DNA of 64,000 bases. Source: Phycisphaeraceae bacterium (lineage in GTDB: Bacteria > Planctomycetota > Phycisphaerae > Phycisphaerales > Phycisphaeraceae). This document shows positions 23,218 to 32,800 of the stretch, piece by piece; within the stretch, counting starts at the first letter, position 1, and each line of letters starts with the position of its first letter. The notes beneath the pieces were generated by a model. It saw only the letters and a list, made by a program, of their open reading frames with translations, did no database searches and was not told the origin of the DNA. The DNA lies in contig JANQFR010000040.1 in assembly GCA_028277745.1 (NCBI GenBank), positions 1 through 64,000 of the forward strand, in the 5' to 3' direction. Position numbers and translations under genes: made by a program.

Positions 23218-24237
23218 CTACGCCCCGGCGATCTCGCCGATCTGCCACAGGTGGTGGTCGCTGATCGGCTCGTGATCGATGACCGCGAGGTTCTGCTCGA
23301 TCTGGCTGACCTTGCTGGCGCCCATGAGGATCGAGGTGATACGGGGCTCGCGCAGGATCCAGGAAAGGGCGAGCTGGGCGAGGGTCTGGCCGCGCTCGTT
23401 GGCGATGAGCTTGAGGCGGGTGAGCTTGTCGACGAGCTGGGGCGTGACGGCTTCTTTGCTGAGGAAGCCGGCCTTGGACGCGGCGCGGGAGTCTTCGGGG
23501 ATTCCGCCGAGGTACTTGTCGGTGAGCAGGCCCTGGGCGAGCGGGCAGAAGACGATGACGCCCACGCCCAGCCGGTCTGCGGTGTCGAGCAGGCCGTGCT
23601 CGATGTCGCGTCGGAGGATGTTGTAGCTCGGCTGGTGGATGGTCAGGGGCGTGCCGCGTTGGGCCAGGGCGTCGTGGGCGGCGAGGGTCTGCTCGGGGTT
23701 GTAGCTGGAGACGCCGGCGTAGAGGGCCTTGCCCTGCCGGACGAGGTGGTCGAGCGCGCCCATGGTCTCTTCGATGGGCGTGTGCGGGTCGGGGCGGTGA
23801 GAGTAGAAGATATCCACGTAATCGAGCTTGAGCCGGCGCAGCGACGCCTCGCAGCTGGCGATGAGGTACTTGCGCGAGCCCCACTCGCCGTAGGGCCCGT
23901 TCCACATGCGGTAGCCGGCCTTGGAGGAGATGATCAACTCGTCGCGGTATCGCTTGAAGTCGTTTTTGAGGAGCTTGCCGACGACGCGTTCAGCGCGGCC
24001 CGGCGGCGGGCCGTAGTTGTTGGCCATGTCGAAGTGGGTGACGCCCCGGTCGAACGCCGCGGTCATGAGGTTGCGGGTCAGGTCGAGGTCGGTGAAGTTG
24101 TGCCAGCCCCCGAGGCTGAACGCCGGGAGCATGAGGCCGGATCGGCCGCAGCGTCGGAACCAGGCGTCGGGCCGTTCGTAGCGTTGCTTGTCCGGTCGGT
24201 ACGACATGGGCGGGGTATCCAGAGAAATCGTGTTCAT
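23218..24237 (-). CDS. Aldo/keto reductase, L-glyceraldehyde 3-phosphate reductase type
   Basis: This 339-residue NADPH-dependent oxidoreductase shows FDMANNYGPPPGRAE (catalytic Asp and Tyr), the KAGYRMW lysine region, YSHRPDPHTPIEETM (catalytic His) and the C-terminal cofactor segment ITSILMGASKVSQIEQN. The PPG insertion after NNYG is typical of the YghZ/Gpr subgroup that detoxifies L-glyceraldehyde 3-phosphate or methylglyoxal. Length is normal. No operon partner is obvious. Confidence 0.88.
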   Translation of the reverse strand: MNTISLDTPPMSYRPDKQRYERPDAWFRRCGRSGLMLPAFSLGGWHNFTDLDLTRNLMTAAFDRGVTHFDMANNYGPPPGRAERVVGKLLKNDFKRYRDELIISSKAGYRMWNGPYGEWGSRKYLIASCEASLRRLKLDYVDIFYSHRPDPHTPIEETMGALDHLVRQGKALYAGVSSYNPEQTLAAHDALAQRGTPLTIHQPSYNILRRDIEHGLLDTADRLGVGVIVFCPLAQGLLTDKYLGGIPEDSRAASKAGFLSKEAVTPQLVDKLTRLKLIANERGQTLAQLALSWILREPRITSILMGASKVSQIEQNLAVIDHEPISDHHLWQIGEIAGA

Positions 24238-24289
24238 GACGGGCGGGTTTCCAATGAATCAGCTTAACGGATTCGGCTGTCCAAGGTGG

Positions 24290-24335
24290 GAAGCCGGTCC
24301 TGAGGACGCCGCAGGCGGCCGAAGGTCCGGATCTC
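24290..24335 (+). repeat. 46-bp intergenic repeat, copy 1
   Basis: This sequence is identical over 46 bp to positions 33532-33577. CCGGTCCT and AGGTCCGG flank an inner GCCGC/GGC stem, so it folds into a hairpin. It belongs to the same REP-like family as the 32-bp palindromes. Confidence 0.85.
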
Positions 24336-24408
24336 CGGCAGGAAACAACATGCAGACGTTGTAACCCATTTAATCATCTATGTGCAGATTCCCGATGAAC
24401 CATGCTGC

Positions 24409-24437
24409 CGTCGGTCAATTGCAGCCGATGGTTAGCT
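24409..24437 (-). repeat. attC remnant (left half) of a solitary inverted cassette
   Basis: Read on the minus strand this is AGCTAAC (R'') followed by CATCGGCTGCAATTGACCGAC (L''), nearly identical to the left half of attC-4. The right half of the site is missing and the downstream sequence does not follow the array consensus. Confidence 0.75.
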
Positions 24438-24869
24438 CGCATCGTCGTCGAGTTGTTTGAGGTAAAACAGCTCGGGGTCACCGGCGTCCAGACCGTTGAC
24501 AGTGCCGCACAGGTGGAAGCCCCGGCGGATGAGCAATGCCTGCATCGGGAGGTTAGAAAGGTTCGTGGAGGTGAAGAGCTTCGCCGTCCGACAGACCGAC
24601 TCAAGGTGTTTCAGGATTGAGGATCCTGCACCACGCCGCCGATGCTCAGAGTCCACGTAAACCATATCGACGAAGCCGTTGTAGTAAAAACTGTACGTTA
24701 ACACGCCATAGCCGATCACTTGGCGGGATGCTGCTGCGACGTAACAAGTGCCGGATTCGACCGCCTGACTGATGAAACAGCGTCGTCGTTCGCACGAGTG
24801 TGCGATGTGGTCGAGTGACTGAATCACATCAACGTCGCCAACATTTGCCAATCGCACGGGCAAAGACAT
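24432..24869 (-). CDS. GNAT-family N-acetyltransferase (solitary integron cassette)
   Basis: This 145-residue protein has the GNAT core: GYGVLTYSFYYNGFVDMVYV strands and the acetyl-CoA loop HRRRGAGSSIL. The acceptor is unknown; GNAT cassettes in other integrons often modify antibiotics or small amines. The gene lies on the minus strand, starts after a GTTAGCC core at 24892-24886 and stops inside an R'' box (AGCTAAC), exactly as in the main array. Codon usage is less GC-biased than in flanking genes, consistent with mobility. Confidence 0.85.
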   Translation of the reverse strand: MSLPVRLANVGDVDVIQSLDHIAHSCERRRCFISQAVESGTCYVAAASRQVIGYGVLTYSFYYNGFVDMVYVDSEHRRRGAGSSILKHLESVCRTAKLFTSTNLSNLPMQALLIRRGFHLCGTVNGLDAGDPELFYLKQLDDDAS

Positions 24870-24885
24870 TGTTATTCGGTTTGCG

Positions 24886-24892
24886 GGCTAAC
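24886..24892 (-). other. R'-type core (GTTAGCC) at the head of the solitary cassette
   Basis: On the minus strand GTTAGCC lies 16 bases before the GNAT start codon, at the place where cassette insertion joins the recipient site. The sequence beyond it is AT-rich and does not resemble an attC, so the recipient may have been a non-attC target. Confidence 0.6.
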
Positions 24893-25058
24893 AGTTATTG
24901 GGTGAAAAATACCAGCTAGTAGATTACTTCTCTAGCTTTTACTATCAAATGGTCGGCGGATTTTTCAACTAAAACGAGTTGCCAAGCGGGTCGAATGTGG
25001 TTCAATCATGCCGCCCGGCGCTAAACGATGCGTCGTCAGGTCTTCAGCGGGAAAACTC

Positions 25059-25913
25059 TTACGCGTAAACGGCCTCGGCCTTCGGGTACGGCCCGGCGGG
25101 GACCGCCTCGCCCGGCGCCGTGTGGACGGCCGGCGGGAAGGCGGTGCAGACACCGCCGCCTGTCATGCATCGGTGGTACTGCTTGAACCGTTCGCCCCGT
25201 GTCGCGACCTCCGGGCTTGAATACACGCCCGCGATCGCGATGCGGCTGTCCGGCGAGGTGTTGGGCGGGCTGTAGTGATAGAGGTTCGAGTGCCAGAACA
25301 CCGTGTCGCCCGGCTCGAGCTCGATGTGATGCAGGCCGTGGCGTTCGATCATCTCTTTGACCCGCGGGCGGAGCAACTCGCCGTGGATCGAGTCTTCGTA
25401 GAGCACGTGGGTCTCGATCGGTTCGCGGTGCGAGCCGGGGATGAACTGGAGACAGCCGTTGGCCCGGGTGGCGGGGTCGATCGCCATCCAGAAGTTGAAC
25501 GACTCGGAGTCACCGTCGCGCCACAGGCCGTTGTCCTGGTGCCACGGCGTGGCGCTGCCGGTCTTGGCGGGCTTGAGGAAACACGAGTTGAACTTCAGAA
25601 GGATGTCGTCGCCGACAAAGTGCCGGGCGATGCGGAGCAACGGCTCGCCGCAATGGGCGTGATGCCAGATGATCGGCGACTGGACGCAGAAGTTGCCGAG
25701 CTTACGGAACCGCGCGGCGCGGGCCTCGGGGGCGTCGCCCATGGGGTCCATCGGGTCGTATTGATCGCCCGTGGCCTCGTTGTCCGGCGAGAGAATATGG
25801 TTGCGGATCACGCCGCGGATCTCCATCGCCGCGTCGCGCGTGAGTACGCCGCGCTGGATGAAGTAACCCTCGCGTTGGTATTGGTCAAACTGCTCCGGGG
25901 TGGGGACGTTCAT
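25059..25913 (-). CDS. Phytanoyl-CoA dioxygenase (PhyH) family protein
   Basis: This 284-residue Fe(II)/2-oxoglutarate-dependent oxygenase-like protein has the HxD motif in TPWHQDNGLW, the distal histidine in FWHSNLYHYSPPN and a following arginine (SRIAIAGVYSS) expected to bind 2-oxoglutarate. The substrate is unknown; PhyH proteins of this size hydroxylate diverse small molecules. It lies 11 bases downstream of the LacI-type gene on the same strand, so the regulator probably controls it. Confidence 0.88.
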   Translation of the reverse strand: MNVPTPEQFDQYQREGYFIQRGVLTRDAAMEIRGVIRNHILSPDNEATGDQYDPMDPMGDAPEARAARFRKLGNFCVQSPIIWHHAHCGEPLLRIARHFVGDDILLKFNSCFLKPAKTGSATPWHQDNGLWRDGDSESFNFWMAIDPATRANGCLQFIPGSHREPIETHVLYEDSIHGELLRPRVKEMIERHGLHHIELEPGDTVFWHSNLYHYSPPNTSPDSRIAIAGVYSSPEVATRGERFKQYHRCMTGGGVCTAFPPAVHTAPGEAVPAGPYPKAEAVYA

Positions 25914-25924
25914 GAGAGGGTCTC

Positions 25925-26905
25925 CTATGGACCGGGGGCCGGTTCGTATCGGTACGGGAAGATGCGGCGTTTACGCCGGGGCTGCTTGCCTTCAATCAGG
26001 TCGATCAGCACATCGGCGGCCGAGCCGATGACCTCGGCCAGCGGATGGGTCACCTGGGCGAGGCCCTTGGGGTTGGCGGCGCCGTCGAAACTGAACGCGA
26101 TGACGTCAAGGCCGATCCCGTGCTCGGCGGCGACACCGGCGGTCTGGTCGGCGATCCCCTCGTTGGCGCAGACCGCGGCGGTCGCGCCCGACTCCGCCAG
26201 GCGCTGGGCGAGGCGGTCGTCCGCGATCAGGTCGAGCCGCGGGTCGACGTCCAGACCGGCGTCGGCGAGCGCGTCGGCGTAGCCGCCGCGGCGACGGTCG
26301 AAGATGCCGGCGAAGTATGGCCGGCTGACAAACGCGATGCGTCGGTGCCCGGCCGCCAGCAGGGCGTCGGCCGCCAGCCGTCCGCCCTGGCGGTCGTCCG
26401 GCGCCGTAGCGTAGACGCCCGCCGCCTCCGGGTGATCCAGCGCGTAGACCACCGGCCGAGGCCACCGCCCCAGCGCGTTGGCGAGGCGAGGGTCGGCCTG
26501 GATATCGCGGTTGATGACCAGCAGGCCGTCGGTCATGCCCAGGTCGGCCATGATGCCGGAGGGGTCGTCGTCCTGCTCGAAGCCGGTGAGGAGGGTGACG
26601 TGGTAGCCGCGGCGGCCGGCGGCGGCGAAGAGCCCGGCCATGATCTGGGCGGCGAAGGCGGCGCGGACCTGGGCGAAAAAGTTCGAAGAGGTGCCGAAGA
26701 CGCCCAGGGTCCGGGTCCGACCGGTGCGCATGGCCCGCGCCGCGCCGGAGGGCACGTAACCCAGGCGGCGGGCCGCGTCGTCGACGCGCTGGCGGGTCGA
26801 CGGCGAGATCGGCAGGCGGGTGTTGACCCGGTTCAGAGCCCGGGAGGCGGTGGAGACCGAGACCCCGGCCTGGTCGGCGACGGCTTGGATGGTGACGCGG
26901 CTCAT
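25925..26905 (-). CDS. LacI-family transcriptional regulator
   Basis: This 326-residue protein begins with the LacI HTH (TIQAVADQAGVSVSTASRAL, then a hinge with RRLGYVPSGAARAM) followed by a periplasmic-binding-protein-like sensor (GVFGTSSNFFAQV through the RRIAFVSRPYF strand). Such proteins usually respond to sugars. ATG at 26905 is chosen because it begins the HTH directly; the longer upstream frame is non-homologous. A CGTTTG/CAAACG palindrome just upstream fits an autoregulatory operator. Confidence 0.9.
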   Translation of the reverse strand: MSRVTIQAVADQAGVSVSTASRALNRVNTRLPISPSTRQRVDDAARRLGYVPSGAARAMRTGRTRTLGVFGTSSNFFAQVRAAFAAQIMAGLFAAAGRRGYHVTLLTGFEQDDDPSGIMADLGMTDGLLVINRDIQADPRLANALGRWPRPVVYALDHPEAAGVYATAPDDRQGGRLAADALLAAGHRRIAFVSRPYFAGIFDRRRGGYADALADAGLDVDPRLDLIADDRLAQRLAESGATAAVCANEGIADQTAGVAAEHGIGLDVIAFSFDGAANPKGLAQVTHPLAEVIGSAADVLIDLIEGKQPRRKRRIFPYRYEPAPGP

Positions 26906-26915
26906 GGAGTGATCA

Positions 26916-26931
26916 CGTTTGACTGCAAACG
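26916..26931 (-). promoter_or_regulatory. Candidate LacI-type operator
   Basis: CGTTTGACTGCAAACG has six-base arms around ACTG and lies about 10 bases before the lacI-type start codon. LacI-family regulators bind such 14-20 bp palindromes, so autoregulation of the lacI-PhyH unit is likely by inference. Confidence 0.55.
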
Positions 26932-27016
26932 ATGTCATTATCGCCGTCGCAGCCCCCTTGTCAAGCCCCCGATGAAACCGCAAACGCACGCGGGGTCTAC
27001 AAAGAACGTGCTTGGG

Positions 27017-27096
27017 AAGCCGGACCTGAGCGCAGCGAAGGTCCGGATCCAGTCGGCCAAATCCATCCGGACCTTCGCTGAGCTCAGGTCCGGCTT
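27017..27096. repeat. Inverted pair of 32-bp REP-like palindromes
   Basis: Positions 27017-27048 and 27065-27096 are inverted copies of one another with few mismatches (CCGGACCT ... AGGTCCGG arms). They lie between the divergent lacI-type and SurA-like genes. They could fold into one 80-nt cruciform and belong to the family also found at 13963, 24290 and 33532. Confidence 0.8.
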
Positions 27097-27221
27097 GGTC
27101 ATCCGTGCGCTCAACCCACTGCTTGGAAATCCACGTTCCTCCGCGGTTACGCCGCCCCAACCGCGATCGCTATACTGATTGGCTCGGCGCACCCCAACCG
27201 CAATCCCCGGAGACCGCCTCC

Positions 27222-29186
27222 GTGCTCAAGTTCTTCCGCAAGTACAACAAGATCATCCTCGTCGTCGGCGGCTGCCTGCTCATGGTCGCGTTCCTCATCC
27301 AGGGCACCCTCGACCAGCTCATCACCCCGCCCCCGCCCGTCGTCGGCCAGCTCGACGGCCGGGACGTCACCGCCAACGACACCCGCGAGGCCGCGTTGCG
27401 CCTCCAGCTGATCGATCAACTGCCCGTCGTCAGCCAGATGACCGCCATGATGATCGGCCGCGACGAGCTCAAGTGGTTCCTCATCCAGCAGGACGCTCAA
27501 CGCATGGGCCTGTCCGCCAGCCGGGCCCAGGTCCAGGGCGTCCTCGAGGTGGTCGGCATCGGCGACCGCGAACTGGGCCTGATCACCCAGCGCCTCGGCG
27601 CCACCCCCGACATGGTGCGCGCCGTCGTCCACGACTTTATCGTCGCCGACAACTACCGCGAACTCGTGCTCGGCCTCAAGCACATCCCGGTGACCGAGAA
27701 GCTGCGTTACTTCATCGCGGCTCAACAGCTCTTCCAGCAAGGCAACCCGCAGGGCTTCGTGCTGGCGAGCCTCATCGAGGGGTCCCAGCGGCTCAGCGAG
27801 CCGGTGATCGCTCATTACCTCCAGGAGCAGGGGGCGACCGTCTCGGGCCAGCTCATCTCGATCTCCGCCGACCGTTACGCGGCCGATGTCCCCGAGCCCA
27901 CCGAGGCGAAGCTTCAGGAGCTTTTCGACCAGTACCGCAACGACCTGCCCGGCCAGAGCGAGCCTTACGGATTCGGCTACCGCACGCCCAACCGCGTCAA
28001 GCTGGAGTACCTGGCCGTCTCGATCGGAGCGGCGATGAAGGCGGTCGACGTTGAAGAGGCCGACGCCATCGCCTTCTACGACCAGAACAAGGAGCGTTTC
28101 GGCGACGACCCCTACGCGAGCGTCCGTGAGCAGATCATCGCCCGGCTCAAGCGCGACAAGGCCGAGGCGTTGACCCAGCGGATCATCCGGACCGCCCAGT
28201 CGATGCTCTTCGCCCAGGCGCGTTCGCTGCCCGAAAAAAGCGGCTACCGCGTGATCGGCGACGACTTCACGCCGACCGCGCTGCGCGTCGTGGCCGACGA
28301 GCTGGAGAACGAGTTCGGCGTGCGGCCCGAGGTGTACAACTTCACCGAGGAATGGACCGCGGTGTCGGACCTGAGCACCCTGCCCCTGCTCGGCGGCGCC
28401 CAGATCATCAACCGCCCCGGCGTCACGCTCGGGCAGTACGTCATGAGCGCGTTGGAGATGGGCGAGAGCGACGACGAGCAGGTGCAGGCGCTGCGCCCGC
28501 TGCGGCTCCAGGTGGGTATGTCCAGCCAGCCGCTGGTGACCCCGGCGGGGCTGGGGGGCGCCCGCCTGCTGTTCCGCCTGACCGCGGCCGAGCCCACACG
28601 GGCGCCCCAGTCGCTGGCGCAGGTCCGCGAACAGGTGGCGTCGGACGCCCGGCGTGAGGCCGCGTATCTCAGGCTGCTCCAGGGCCGCGAGCAATGGCTG
28701 ACCAAGGCGTTGGACCAGGGCCTCGAAGCCGCCGCGGAGGAGGCCGGGACCGTGGTGATGGCGTTGCCCCCGACCCCGCGACGCAACCGGACGGCCGAGG
28801 GGGCGCTGCAGCCTCCGTTGATCGTCGGGGTGGGGCGGAGCGAGGCGCTGGTCGAGGCCATGTTCGACACCGCGGTCGCGGCGGCGACCGACGGCTCGAT
28901 CGCCGCCGCCCCGGCCGATCAGCGCACCGGCGAGGCCGCGGTGGACGCCGAGCTCGCCCTCGTGGTCTATCAGCTCGACGATTACCTCCCCATGACCCGG
29001 ACCCAGTTCGACCGGGCCGCCCGGGATGTCTGGCTCACCCCCATGATCAACCAGACCCTGCTCACCGCCGAAGGCGAGGACGCGATGTCGTTCGACGCCA
29101 TCGCCCGCCGCGTCGACTTCGTCCGCGAATCGGTCGGCGAAGAAGGCGAACCAACGCTCCAGCCCGACGCCGCCGGCGGGCTTTGA
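27222..29186 (+). CDS. SurA/PpiD-like membrane-anchored periplasmic protein
   Basis: This protein of about 654 residues starts VLKFFRKYNKIILVVGGCLLM, an inner-membrane anchor, followed by a helical SurA_N/PpiD-like region (QLDGRDVTANDTREAALR, then a long helical stretch) and a C-terminal part without a clear parvulin motif. PpiD-type proteins chaperone outer-membrane protein folding. GTG at 27222 is chosen because it begins the positive/hydrophobic anchor and GGAGA precedes it; the longer upstream frame does not look like protein. Confidence 0.72.
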   Translation: MLKFFRKYNKIILVVGGCLLMVAFLIQGTLDQLITPPPPVVGQLDGRDVTANDTREAALRLQLIDQLPVVSQMTAMMIGRDELKWFLIQQDAQRMGLSASRAQVQGVLEVVGIGDRELGLITQRLGATPDMVRAVVHDFIVADNYRELVLGLKHIPVTEKLRYFIAAQQLFQQGNPQGFVLASLIEGSQRLSEPVIAHYLQEQGATVSGQLISISADRYAADVPEPTEAKLQELFDQYRNDLPGQSEPYGFGYRTPNRVKLEYLAVSIGAAMKAVDVEEADAIAFYDQNKERFGDDPYASVREQIIARLKRDKAEALTQRIIRTAQSMLFAQARSLPEKSGYRVIGDDFTPTALRVVADELENEFGVRPEVYNFTEEWTAVSDLSTLPLLGGAQIINRPGVTLGQYVMSALEMGESDDEQVQALRPLRLQVGMSSQPLVTPAGLGGARLLFRLTAAEPTRAPQSLAQVREQVASDARREAAYLRLLQGREQWLTKALDQGLEAAAEEAGTVVMALPPTPRRNRTAEGALQPPLIVGVGRSEALVEAMFDTAVAAATDGSIAAAPADQRTGEAAVDAELALVVYQLDDYLPMTRTQFDRAARDVWLTPMINQTLLTAEGEDAMSFDAIARRVDFVRESVGEEGEPTLQPDAAGGL

Positions 29187-29218
29187 GGCAAGGGCTGCTG
29201 TATCGCTTGGCAGTAGCC

Positions 29219-29286
29219 GCGACGTCCCCGTCGCGGTTGTGTCGCCTGCCGTGGGCCGCGGCGGCGGGCTGCGACGGGGACGTCGC
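29219..29286. terminator. Inverted repeat between convergent genes
   Basis: GCGACGTCCCCGTCGC and GCGACGGGGACGTCGC are perfect 16-bp complementary arms, each also nearly palindromic, 36 bp apart. They lie between the convergent SurA-like and tRNA-binding-domain genes and probably act as a bidirectional terminator. Confidence 0.65.
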
Positions 29287-29345
29287 AGCTGGGAACGCAC
29301 AAAAGCGGGGGACCAGCTGGGGCGCCGCCCGTCGGCTATCAGAGG

Positions 29346-29699
29346 TCAGCCGACCGTGGACCCCGGCGGCACGGGCTTGCCCGGGGCCAGGAGCACCACG
29401 TCCTGAAGCTCCTCGCCGTCCATCACGCTGGCGGCGGTCAGCATCCCGTTGGACACCTCGCCGCGGATGGTGCGTGGGGCGAGGTTGGCGACCACGATGA
29501 TCTGCCTGCCCACCAGCTCGGCGGGGTCGTAATACTGCTTGACCCCCGCGCAGATCTGGCGTTGCTCGAAGCCCAGGTCGATCTGGAGTTTGAGGAGGCG
29601 GTCGGCGTTGGGGTGGGGTTCGGCCTCGACCACGGTAGCGACGCGGAGGTCGAGTTTGGCGAAATCGTCGTAGGCGATGGTGTCTTTGAGCGGGGTCAT
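29346..29699 (-). CDS. tRNA-binding (EMAP/Trbp111-like) OB-fold protein
   Basis: This 117-residue protein matches the single-domain tRNA-binding family related to the C-terminal domain of methionyl-tRNA synthetase and CsaA: LDLRVATVVEAEPHPNADR, LLKLQIDLG, ICAGVKQYY, GRQIIVVANLAPR and the final SNGMLTAAS. In many bacteria such proteins dimerise and bind structured RNA. No adjacent metG is visible in the window, so it is a stand-alone form. Confidence 0.9.
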   Translation of the reverse strand: MTPLKDTIAYDDFAKLDLRVATVVEAEPHPNADRLLKLQIDLGFEQRQICAGVKQYYDPAELVGRQIIVVANLAPRTIRGEVSNGMLTAASVMDGEELQDVVLLAPGKPVPPGSTVG

Positions 29700-29875
29700 G
29701 GTCGGCTCCGATAAGTCGTGAAAACCGGTCGGGGAGCGGGGGAGGATACCGAATCTGGGCGGTTGGCGTGGAAAAAACCGAGGTGGAAGATGCGGTCTCG
29801 GTTAGAATACCGGGTTGCTGCGCGTGATAGCCGTCTGCCCCGGGTGGGAATCGAGGCGCGTCGCGAGGATCGCTG

Positions 29876-32800
29876 TTGAGACATACGCGACATCTGACAG
29901 GGCGGTTGAGGCGGGGCGGCCGGTGGCGTCGCCGCGTGCTGTGGACCACGCTGCTGCTGCTGCTGTCGATGGGCGCGTGGATTATCCACCAGACCCGCCC
30001 GGCGCGGCTGGCGGCGCACGTGACGCTCGTGCTCGAGCAGGCGACCGGCGCGGCGGCGCACATCGACAAGGCCTACCTGTCGAGCACAGGCGAGATCGAG
30101 TTGGAGAACATCAGCCTGCAACTCCCCGACCGGCCGGGCGAGGCGGGGCGTCTGTTCGAGGCCGAGCGGGTGATCATCCGGCCGGACTTTCTGGCGCTGA
30201 TGACGGGCCAGATCAACGCCCGCTCGTTGCGCTTCATCCGCCCGGTGGTGTACCTGACCGAAGAGGTGGACCGGGGGCGGTTCAACATCCAGGCCCTGGC
30301 GCCGGCTTCGCCCCGGCGGCGGGAAGATGCGGCGCGGCGGGCCGCGCCGCAGCGGCTGCCGTCGGTGTTCGTCCGCCACGCGATGATCCGTTTCGGCGAG
30401 GTGGTCGGCGACGAGTACCGCGCGCTGGGCTCGCTCTCGCTCGAGGGCAACCTCGGCGAGACGCGCAGCCAGACCGGCACGTACTACTTCGCGCTGCGGC
30501 AACAGAACGACGCCGCGGCCCCGGGCCCGACCGTGGCCGGGCGGTTCAGCCTGATCGACCGGTTCTTTGACATCCATCTCGAAGACTTCAGCTTCGACCA
30601 GCCCCAGGGCAACTTTCTGCCGCGGAGCGTGCGCGAGTTCTGGAAGAGCCTCGACCCGCGCGGCACGATCCCGGAGGTGACGTTTTATTACGACGCCCAG
30701 CAGGGCCGGCAGATCCGGCTGCAGCTTCAGGACGGCGAGTTGACCCTGCCGGTGGGCGATGCGCCCCCGCGCATGACCGATGTCGACGCGACGTTCGATA
30801 TGGTCGGCGACCGGCTGGAAATCACCCAGCTCACCGGCCAGATCAAGGGCGTGCGGTTCCACATCGGGGGGTGGTTCGACGGGCTCGGGGCGGACGATCC
30901 GTTTCACATCACCGCGGCGACCGAGCCGTTCGAGTTGCCCGACGATCCGCAGTACCTCTTCGGTCTCCCGCCGGTGGTGCACAAGTATTACGACCGCTAC
31001 CAGCCCGCCGGCCGGTTCCGCGCCGACGCCGTGGTCTCGCGCGACGTGAAGGACGGCCCCATCCAATACGCGGGCGCCGTGGACCTGATCGACGTCAGCG
31101 TGCGGTATTTCCGCTTCCCTTACCCGACGCACAGCGCCCGTGGGCGCGTCGTCTTCAACGCCGACGCGGTGACGCTCGACAACCTCCGGGCCATCGGCCC
31201 CAACGGCGCCCGGCTCACGCTCAACGGCACGATCAGCCCGCCCAACGACGACGCGGTGGTCGACCTCACCATCACCGCGGAGGGCGTTCATCTCGACGAC
31301 GCCTTGCTCGCCGCCATGGAGCCCAAGCACCGCGACATCTATCGCCGGTTCTTCGATGAGCCGGCGTATCAGCGATGGGTCGAGCGCGGCCTGATCCGTG
31401 CGTCCGACGAGGCGCCCGGCGACGCGCCGGTTCATGCCCTGGGCGGCGTCGTCGACATCGTCACCCGGATCGAGCGCGGTTACGGCCGCACGTTGCCGTT
31501 TCGGGTCACCAGCACCGTCACGCCGCGCGAGGCGTCCCTGTTCTTCGGTTTCTGGCATTATCCGATCCGTGTGACCGACGGCTCGGTGGTCATCGGCCCC
31601 GACCGCATCGAGATCCGTCAGGCCGTCTTCGACACGCCCGGCGGCGGGGGCGGGATGCTCGACGGCGCGGTCCTGCGTCCCCCCGGTCAACCGATCGAGC
31701 CCGACCTGACCCTGACCCGTGTCCGGCTGCCGATCGATGAGCTGTTGCTCGCCTCCGTGCCCGAGCCGCAGGGGCGGTGGACGCGCGCCATGCACATGAC
31801 CGGCGACATCCTGGCCGACGGGCGGATCCTCCAGGGCAGCGACGGGCAACTGGACTGGAACGTCCGGGCCACGCTGGAAAACGCCTCGACCGACCCGTTC
31901 GCGTCCGGCTACGCCTTGACCGACGTCGCCGGCTCCGCCGTCCTGACCCGCCGCGACGTCACGCTCAACCGCATCACCGGCCATCGCGGCGGCGGGCGCC
32001 TGAGCGTCGACGGCCGCATCGCGTGGGGCGATGACGACGCCGGGCTCGACCTCGCGTTCGACGGCCGCGCCGTCCCCATCGAGCCGTCCGTCGCCGGCCT
32101 CACCCCGGCCGACACCGAGCCGCGCCGACGCCTCGACCGGTTGTTCGCCGACTATGCCCCCACGGGCGTGACCGACGCGAAGCTCCGGCTGATCGGCGTC
32201 GGCGACGCGCCCATGAACTTTCAGCTCACCCTCGAACCGGACACGCTCGACGTCACGCACCACGGCCAACGCATCCAACTCCGCGACATGACCGGCGCCG
32301 CCGATATCCAGCCCGACATGATCGAGATCCGAGGCCTCGGCGGCCGCTTCGGCGAAGGGGCGTTCACCGCTTACGGCAACGTCTACCCCCAACAGGGCGG
32401 GCGGATGTCGCTCAACTTCACCGCACACTCGCCCCGCCTCGACCCCGCCACCCGCGCGGTGCTGCCCCAACCCGTCCTGCGGGTGATCGACGAACTCGAT
32501 GTCGACGGCGGCTACGCCATCACCGCCGGCCGGTTCGCCACCAACCCCCTCGCCGTGCAGGGGCCGACCTCCGAGTTCCAGGCGGACATCGTCTTGAACA
32601 ACGCCTCCGCCGACCTCGGCGTCGACATGACCCAGCTCGACGGCCAGCTCGGTGTCCACGTGATCAATTTCAAGGACGCCGACTGGCCGTTCATCGACCT
32701 GCGCCTCCATGCCGACCGGGTCAAGGCCAAGGACCGGCTCATCACGCCGCTGTCGGTCGAGCTGGTCACGGGCGACCACCCCGACACCCTGGACCTGCGC

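Noticed and set aside
24374..24604. A minus-strand frame of 76 residues over the end of the GNAT gene
   Set aside because: It overlaps a well-supported GNAT gene in another frame and simply translates the attC remnant.
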